A stretch of DNA of 11,814 nucleotides from the NCBI GenBank assembly GCA_022574315.1, contig JACZSH010000035.1:1-11814 (forward strand). The letters are read 5' to 3'. This document shows positions 7,914-11,814 of this stretch, piece by piece; the stretch's first letter is position 1; the number at the start of each line of letters is the position of its first letter. Position numbers and translations under genes: made by a program. The notes beneath the pieces were generated by a model. That model was not told the origin of the DNA. It searched no databases and saw only the letters and a list, made by a program, of their open reading frames with translations. The DNA is from Chloroflexota bacterium. GTDB taxonomy: Bacteria > Chloroflexota > Dehalococcoidia > Dehalococcoidales > RBG-16-60-22.

Positions 7914-7956
7914 CGTTTGCTCCATGATGGGTGTTGGTTGAAGGGGTTAGTCCAAA

Positions 7957-8754
7957 TTATGGGCTTAGACTCTGGGCAAAGTCCAGCCACACCCGGGCGC
8001 AGGGCACCGGCAGGATGTGCTGAATAAATCCCGACACGCCGGGAAACACCACACGCCGACCGTTGGGAAACAGATCGGCGGCGTCGCGGAAGTCCCCCAG
8101 GACCTCCTCGCGCAGGGCTGCCGCCGCAATAATCAAGGTGGGGGTCTTGACGTCTTTCAGCAGCGGGCGCAGGTCGCCGGAGGCGTTGCGCTGAAATCCG
8201 CTGACCACGTGACCCGCCGTGGCCGCCATCTGCTGGGCGTACCAGCGGGTATAGGCCGGGTCAACAATCTGCGGGTCGAGCCTGCGGCCAATGGTGCTCT
8301 CCACCCAGGCGGCGACGCCTTCCCTTTCGATCAGGTCGGCGCTCTCCCCGTGGTGCGGGTCACCAAAATTGGTGGGAGAAGTGCAGGCGGTGAGCGAGAG
8401 CAGTCGCTCCTGATGCTGGGTGGCGTAAAGCATGGATATGGAGCCGCCCACCGTTTCACCGATCAGGTGGAAGCGTTCCAGTTCCAATTTGTCGGCCACC
8501 TCCGCCAGGTCTTTGGCAAAGTTGTCCAGGGTCCAGGGGTATCCCGGCTCCGGCACATCCGACTGACCCATGCCCCGCATGTCGTAGCGTATTACCCGAT
8601 AGTGCCGGGCAATAATCGGCACCCAGGCGTACCATAGCCGGTGATTCTTGGCCATGCCGTGGTGCAGCAACACGGTCTCGGGTGTGGTCCAGGGATCGGT
8701 AAAGTCGTCGATTGTGTAGAAAAGCTCTAATCCATCATCAAGTTTCAGTTTCAT
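7957..8754 (-). CDS. alpha/beta-hydrolase-fold protein with altered catalytic triad
   Basis: A 265-residue single-domain alpha/beta hydrolase resembling 3-oxoadipate enol-lactonase and related esterases. The fold markers are HHGM at residues 31-34 (oxyanion region), RYDMRGMGQSD at 57-66 and a nucleophile-elbow-like HLIGETVGG. The elbow normally reads G-x-S-x-G; here Thr101 replaces the Ser (codon ACG, one base from TCG). The acid strand reads LIIAAAALRE where family members have an Asp after the strand, and the His site reads GVSGFIQH, with Gly242 where His is usual, although His246 is near. The activity may be lost or moved. AGGGGTGA (complement of 8762-8769) is a good ribosome site for the ATG at 8754. 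It lies downstream of the CMD-domain gene on the same strand, echoing the pairing of lactonase and decarboxylase functions in the beta-ketoadipate pathway. The substrate is unknown. Confidence 0.85.
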   Translation of the reverse strand: MKLKLDDGLELFYTIDDFTDPWTTPETVLLHHGMAKNHRLWYAWVPIIARHYRVIRYDMRGMGQSDVPEPGYPWTLDNFAKDLAEVADKLELERFHLIGETVGGSISMLYATQHQERLLSLTACTSPTNFGDPHHGESADLIEREGVAAWVESTIGRRLDPQIVDPAYTRWYAQQMAATAGHVVSGFQRNASGDLRPLLKDVKTPTLIIAAAALREEVLGDFRDAADLFPNGRRVVFPGVSGFIQHILPVPCARVWLDFAQSLSP

Positions 8755-8812
8755 TGCTTTCTCACCCCTGCTTCAGCATCATTACTTAACCAGCATTGCT
8801 TCCAGCCAAACA

Positions 8813-8977
8813 GGCCTGGCCTCAATTTTCATTTTGAGCTAACTGAGAGTCCGGTTCACTCGATTTCAGACCCTTCGCGGAGTTCATCCTGAGCGGAGCC
8901 GAAGGACCCAGGGAAACGTCGAGGATTGGCTCCTGACCTCAATCACAGGCCAAAATTTACATTTTTGAGGCAACGCC
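8813..8977 (+). repeat. MITE-like element, copy 1
   Basis: About 165 bp of non-coding DNA that matches 11532-11670 in the same orientation. Shared blocks include ATTTTGAGCTA-CTGAG, AGACCCTTCGC, CAGGGAAAC-TCGAGGAT and GACCTCAATCACAGGC. The ends are imperfect inverted repeats: GGCCTGGCCTCAA on the left, and TTTTGAGGCAACGCC on the right, whose complement is GGCGTTGCCTCAAAA. Compared with copy 2 it carries an extra stretch after CCCTTCGC (about 8879-8908) that contains CCGAAGG and can fold back on CCTTCG. No coding capacity was seen. It fills most of the 265-bp gap between the hydrolase and CMD genes. A mobile, non-autonomous origin is inferred. Confidence 0.65.
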
Positions 8978-9012
8978 CCGGCCAGGGTAGACCGGTCGGT
9001 GGCAAGGCGTTG
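8971..9012. other. inverted repeat just past the CMD gene, possible weak terminator
   Basis: CAACGCC (8971-8977) and GGCGTTG (9006-9012) can pair over 7 bp. The enclosed sequence contains the perfect palindrome GACCGGTC (8990-8997) and CCGGCC/GGTCGG partners. It begins 8 bp beyond the CMD stop codon and its distal arm is the end of the MITE-like copy. Read from the minus strand it is followed by CCTCAAAAATG rather than a T-run, so intrinsic termination is doubtful. Confidence 0.3.
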
Positions 9013-9019
9013 GCCAGAC

Positions 9020-9814
9020 CTACACTCCCTTTTCGGTAAACACGGATCGGGCAATCCGCATGGCCGTGCGAGTGTTGAAGTAGCCGCCGTACATGGTCAG
9101 CTGGATAAAAACCTCCATAATTTCGACCGGCTCCATACCAATGCGCAGAGCGCCTTCAATACGGGTGCGGAGTTGCCGGTCATAGCGGCCCAAAACGGTC
9201 ATGGAAGCCAGACCGCAAATGGCGCGGCCCTTCTGGTCCAGGTACGGCCGGGTGTAGATGGCGCCCCAGTGGTATTCGTTAATCAACCGGTCCAGCTGCA
9301 TTTCTTGAGAGTCCGGGTCGTCGGTCTGGTACAGCGTCACGTCACCAATATGCTCCTGGTGAGTCTTAAGCCCGGCCTGGTACAGTTCATCAACCGACAT
9401 GGTCTTGTCGTAAACTTCGGTGGGGGTGAAGCGGACGCCGCGCTCTTCAAAGATTTCTTTGGTCAGACGCAGGGCTGCCTCCACCGAAGGCACTCCCACG
9501 TAGAAGGTCAACTGGATAAAGACCTCCACCAACTCCTCCGGCGTGAGGCCCACGTTGATGCATCGCTCAATATGCCTCCTCAACAAGGGCAGTTGACCCA
9601 GGGCCATCAGCGCCGAAACGGTACAAATGCAGCGGTTTTTCAGGTCCAGCCCCGGCCGCGTCCAGATTGATCCAAATAAGGCCTCGTCAATGATGCGCTT
9701 CAGGTCAGGAGCCAGTTGGTCGGTACCCGGTAGGGTAAAATGGCTCAGGTCGCCGGCCGCCATCGTCGCCCGAATTTCTAGGCCCTTTTCATAACGTTCG
9801 TCCAGAGTTGTCAC
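9020..9814 (-). CDS. tandem carboxymuconolactone decarboxylase (CMD) domain protein
   Basis: A 264-residue protein of two consecutive CMD/AhpD-like domains, about residues 42-127 and 178-264. They are clearly internal repeats: TRPGLDLKNR and TRPYLDQKGR near the start, VGLTPEELVEVFIQLTFY and IGMEPVEIMEVFIQLTMY near the end, with one single-residue indel. CMD proteins include 4-carboxymuconolactone decarboxylase of the protocatechuate pathway and AhpD-type thiol peroxidases. Repeat 1 carries two close cysteines (RCICTV) while repeat 2 keeps only one (RAICGL), and no AhpD CxxC is seen, so a decarboxylase-like or unknown role is more likely. The GTG at 9814 was chosen because AGGAGG (complement of 9822-9827) lies 7 bases upstream; an extension to an ATG at 9925 would add 37 residues of poor composition. 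The gene lies between the hydrolase and the LLM oxidoreductase, all on the minus strand. Confidence 0.88.
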   Translation of the reverse strand: MTTLDERYEKGLEIRATMAAGDLSHFTLPGTDQLAPDLKRIIDEALFGSIWTRPGLDLKNRCICTVSALMALGQLPLLRRHIERCINVGLTPEELVEVFIQLTFYVGVPSVEAALRLTKEIFEERGVRFTPTEVYDKTMSVDELYQAGLKTHQEHIGDVTLYQTDDPDSQEMQLDRLINEYHWGAIYTRPYLDQKGRAICGLASMTVLGRYDRQLRTRIEGALRIGMEPVEIMEVFIQLTMYGGYFNTRTAMRIARSVFTEKGV

Positions 9815-9930
9815 TGCACAACCTCCTAAGTTGATTAACAGCGAATCTCCCGGGTGCAGCGCTGCCCCTGGAAACTCCGCCGCTCCATGAACTGGTGCTC
9901 GCGGGCTGCGACTGGTTGAAAACACTAAAT

Positions 9931-9959
9931 ATTATAGCTGGTCGGCCGCCCGATGGCAC
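9931..9959 (-). promoter_or_regulatory. promoter-like sequence for the CMD gene
   Basis: On the minus strand, a perfect -10 TATAAT (complement of 9931-9936) is preceded after 17 bp by GTGCCA (complement of 9954-9959), which matches four of six bases of the -35 consensus. Transcription would start near 9924, giving a leader of about 110 bases before the GTG at 9814. Confidence 0.5.
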
Positions 9960-10051
9960 CCCTGGCACAGTTGGGTAGTGCGTTAGTTTGGTTCTCGTCA
10001 TTACGGCCCAAGCCGGAAACCATTAGAGCGTCTGAACAACAAATATATCTG

Positions 10052-10071
10052 ACACCGGCCTTCGCCGGTGT
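10052..10071. repeat. REP-like palindrome
   Basis: ACACCGGC and GCCGGTGT form a perfect 8-bp stem around the tetraloop CTTC. With the flanking GAC/GTC bases it has the look of the short GC-rich extragenic palindromes dispersed in many bacterial genomes. No T-run follows on either strand, so it is not a standard terminator. Confidence 0.45.
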
Positions 10072-10146
10072 GACCAAGCCCAGTTCTTGAACGCCGAACC
10101 GATTCACCATCCAAAATTGGGCGAGGGGTTCCAGTGTTCCAATGTT

Positions 10147-10172
10147 AGAGGCGGGCGCTGGAACCCGCCTCT
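10147..10172. repeat. GC-rich hairpin downstream of the LLM oxidoreductase gene
   Basis: AGAGGCGGG and CCCGCCTCT form a perfect 9-bp stem with an 8-base loop. It lies about 100 bp past the LLM stop codon on the minus strand. The lack of a T-run argues against a classic terminator, although it could still stabilise the 3' end of the transcript. GGAACACTGGAACC-type sequence lies next to it (complement of about 10126-10139). Confidence 0.45.
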
Positions 10173-10272
10173 TCCAGGTCACTTCGCCGGGGTTACACCT
10201 TCCCCCAACCCCCTCCTTGCTGACGACAGGAATTAGTGCTCGGTGGCATTAACCTGGCGGCCGGTAAAGCAA

Positions 10273-11211
10273 TCAAGCATGAGCCATAATGTCGCCGGCA
10301 AACCACTCCAAACGTTCTAGAGCGTGGTTCAAGTCGGAGCCCCTAATGTCGAAAATTAAGTGAGTCACTCCAACGTCGGCATAGGTCTGAACGTCTTGCA
10401 GAATCTGATCGGCGCTTCCGGAGAATCGGCGGTTTGCCGAGCCGGACGAACTGGCATCGTACAAAGGGGTCTTCATCGATACGTCCAATTCCGCCGGGTC
10501 ACGGCCCGCCCCCTCGGCATATCGATGCAACAGCGCCACTTTCTCAGCCATCTCCTCCGGCTCCAGGGGCGCAGCCGGAATTCCGCCCACTGGATGCCAG
10601 CCATCGCCCAGCCGGGCGGCCCGACGGATGGCAGGAAGGCTGTGCCCGCCTACCCAGATGGGCGGATGGGGCTGCTGTACCGGCTTGGGTAGAAACTTGA
10701 CGTTGGAGAACTGGCAGAACTCTCCCGCAAAGGTTGGGTTGTCGCTGGTCCAAAGCTCCTTGAAGGCCCTGATATATTCGTCGGTTACCGCTCCCCGCTG
10801 GGCGAATGGCGGCGCGCCCAGGGCTTGGAACTCCTCTTCCATCCAACCGACACCCACTCCCAAGATCAAGCGGCCCTGAGAAAGCACGTCCAGGGTGGCC
10901 AGTATCTTGGCGGTAAGCAGGACCGGTCGGTGAGGGACGATCATCACGCTGGGCACCAGGCGAATCTGCTTGGTTACTCCCGCCAGATAGGTCAGCAAGG
11001 TCAGCTGCTCGAAGTACTCCCCGGTGCCGCCTCCCGGGAATACGCCACCAACGGTATAGGGATAAGGAGAGTCAATAACATCGGGAACCAATATGTGGTC
11101 GCCGGCCACCATGCAGTAAAATCCCAGCTCGTCGCCTTTCTTGGCGATGGCGGCCAGTGGTTCAGGACGGGCCGTTGGGCCTTGATTAGGCAGGTAAAAA
11201 CCAAACTTCAT
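10273..11211 (-). CDS. LLM-class (F420-type) flavin-dependent oxidoreductase
   Basis: A 312-residue protein of the luciferase-like monooxygenase superfamily with the usual TIM-barrel length. The family pattern is clear: MKFGFYLPNQGP at the start, GFYCMVAGDHILVP at 30-43, VPSVMIVPHRPVLLTAK near residue 87, then TLDVLSQGRLILGVGVGWM and PPIWVGGHSLPAIRRAARLG. This order is typical of the subgroup annotated as F420-dependent; choosing F420 over FMN is family inference, since the sequence alone does not prove the cofactor. Such enzymes move hydride to or from small organic substrates or hydroxylate them. The substrate is not evident. The ATG at 11211 has an AGGA ten bases upstream. It is the first of three minus-strand genes, separated from the CMD gene by 458 bp, so joint transcription is uncertain. 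Confidence 0.9.
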   Translation of the reverse strand: MKFGFYLPNQGPTARPEPLAAIAKKGDELGFYCMVAGDHILVPDVIDSPYPYTVGGVFPGGGTGEYFEQLTLLTYLAGVTKQIRLVPSVMIVPHRPVLLTAKILATLDVLSQGRLILGVGVGWMEEEFQALGAPPFAQRGAVTDEYIRAFKELWTSDNPTFAGEFCQFSNVKFLPKPVQQPHPPIWVGGHSLPAIRRAARLGDGWHPVGGIPAAPLEPEEMAEKVALLHRYAEGAGRDPAELDVSMKTPLYDASSSGSANRRFSGSADQILQDVQTYADVGVTHLIFDIRGSDLNHALERLEWFAGDIMAHA

Positions 11212-11293
11212 GTCTCTTACGTCCTATCTATTAAGAGTCTCTAACCAGATGACTGACTACTCATCCAAACGTTATAGGCAGCGAGCCATCAAA

Positions 11294-11364
11294 AATCTCC
11301 CATTCCCCTTGGCCAAGGGAGCTATCGCCTCTACCCCTTTGGTAAAGGGGAACCGAGGGAGATT
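11294..11364. repeat. compact double-hairpin (cloverleaf-like) element
   Basis: An outer perfect 8-bp inverted repeat, AATCTCCC (11294-11301) and GGGAGATT (11357-11364), encloses two separate palindromes: CCCTTGGCCAAGGG (11306-11319) and CCCCTTTGGTAAAGGGG (11334-11350). The whole 71-bp stretch can fold as a three-way junction. It sits upstream of the LLM gene. A dispersed REP/MITE-type element is the likely explanation. Confidence 0.6.
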
Positions 11365-11531
11365 ACCTCGCTTCTCAGGGGAACTGGCATTTCATATTGT
11401 TGGGTGTTCCAGCTATCTATTTCCTTCCTGGTTATTTGATGTGTGTCACTATAACTGGGGCTTGACGGCCTGTCCACCAGAACGTGCCCGGAGGACACAA
11501 ATGGATCAGGGTGCCCCCTACCGGTAGCTCA

Positions 11532-11670
11532 GCCTTGCCTCAAAAGGGATTTTGAGCTAGCTGAGAATCTGCCCCACTCGAATTTAGACCCTTCGCTACG
11601 CTCAGGGAAACATCGAGGATAGGTTCCCGACCTCAATCACAGGCGACAATTGACACTTTTGGGGCAAGGC
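11532..11670 (+). repeat. MITE-like element, copy 2
   Basis: A 139-bp element homologous to 8813-8977. The ends are terminal inverted repeats: GCCTTGCCTCAAAA (11532-11545), and TTTTGGGGCAAGGC (11657-11670), whose complement is GCCTTGCCCCAAAA, 13 of 14 bases identical. Just inside the left end, CTCAAAA and TTTTGAG form a 7-bp stem with a GGGA loop. TAGCTC occurs on both sides (11525-11530 and 11675-11680) and might be a target-site duplication. There is no coding capacity. Confidence 0.7.
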
Positions 11671-11675
11671 CACCT

Positions 11676-11698
11676 AGCTCCCTCCCCCCAGGGGAGCT
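11676..11698. repeat. hairpin next to MITE-like copy 2
   Basis: AGCTCCC and GGGAGCT pair over 7 bp around a C-rich loop. It starts 6 bp after the right end of the MITE-like copy. It resembles the CTCCC/GGGAG outer stem of the 11294-11364 element and may belong to the same repeat class. Confidence 0.4.
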
Positions 11699-11814
11699 GA
11701 CAGGCGTAGGTAAATTGATGAGGTGTGACTATACCATTAGCGCAAGAAGCAATGTTATCCTGAAACGGAACGCAGTGAAGGCGAAGAATCTAATACCAAC
11801 TCTGTTTATCAGCA

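Larger units (their letters stand above)
9815..10272. other. 458-bp non-coding gap with a promoter and two hairpins
   Basis: No convincing gene was found on either strand; short open frames here have unnatural composition. The gap holds the promoter-like pair at 9931-9959 on the minus strand, a REP-like hairpin at 10052-10071 and a longer hairpin at 10147-10172. The length suggests that the CMD gene is transcribed separately from the LLM gene. Confidence 0.7.
11212..11814. other. 603-bp non-coding, repeat-rich window end
   Basis: No supportable gene was seen. It holds the double-hairpin element (11294-11364), the second MITE-like copy (11532-11670), a hairpin at 11676-11698 and, near the end (11757-11791), a degenerate ATCCTGA...GAAG...GAATCT sequence that resembles repeats of the kind seen inside copy 1. 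In 11365-11524 nothing specific was seen. Confidence 0.7.

Noticed and set aside
9815..9925. N-terminal extension of the CMD protein to an ATG at 9925
   Set aside because: The added residues look random, and a strong AGGAGG sits inside this stretch ahead of the GTG at 9814. The predicted transcription start is also about 9924.
9925..10182. 85-codon minus-strand open frame in the non-coding gap
   Set aside because: It spans the REP-like hairpin and promoter region, has no ribosome site seen, and has unnatural composition.
11210..11527. 105-codon + strand open frame near the window end
   Set aside because: It runs through the double-hairpin element and has no supporting motif or ribosome site.
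11522..11545. tRNA-like GGTAGCTCAG sequence
   Set aside because: It looks like a tRNA D-arm start but no anticodon stem, T-arm or acceptor pairing follows; the MITE-like element begins there instead.
1..11814. CRISPR array, transposase, integrase or rRNA
   Set aside because: No regularly spaced direct repeats, no mobile-element protein and no ribosomal RNA-like sequence were seen.

Overview
The window looks like a chromosomal segment of a GC-rich bacterium. The mix of a complete RNase J, a family-4-type uracil-DNA glycosylase, an LLM-class (F420-type) flavin oxidoreductase, a double-CMD-domain protein and a divergent alpha/beta hydrolase suggests Chloroflexota, perhaps Dehalococcoidia or SAR202. 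That placement is inferred from gene content only.

The left part (1-6501) is core and entirely on the + strand. It runs: the 3' end of serA (D-3-phosphoglycerate dehydrogenase), a small rhodanese lipoprotein, a uracil-DNA glycosylase, RNase J and the FtsK/SpoIIIE DNA translocase. A recognisable promoter (1840-1868) precedes the glycosylase. The glycosylase, RNase J and FtsK genes are separated by 4 and 32 bp and probably form one transcription unit joining DNA repair, RNA turnover and chromosome segregation.

At 6502-7800 the composition changes abruptly. A single AT-rich gene encodes a protein with a HEPN-type R-x4-H motif (RNIVVH) and a helical C-terminal region. It looks like a recently acquired cargo gene between ftsK and the next cluster, and it is the best candidate for a poorly described defence or RNA-cutting protein. 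Its last ~38 codons return to GC-rich sequence and may have been picked up from the host locus.

The right part (7957-11211) holds three minus-strand genes of small-molecule metabolism: an alpha/beta hydrolase whose catalytic triad positions are substituted, a protein made of two tandem carboxymuconolactone-decarboxylase-like domains, and an LLM-class oxidoreductase. They are separated by 265 and 458 bp of non-coding DNA, so they are probably not one tight operon. The CMD gene has its own promoter-like sequence.

The non-coding DNA of the right half is rich in repeats. Two diverged copies (8813-8977 and 11532-11670) of a MITE-like element share terminal inverted repeats close to GCCTTGCCYCAAAA. 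There is also a compact double-hairpin element (11294-11364) and several REP-like hairpins. No RNA gene, CRISPR array, transposase or integrase was seen.
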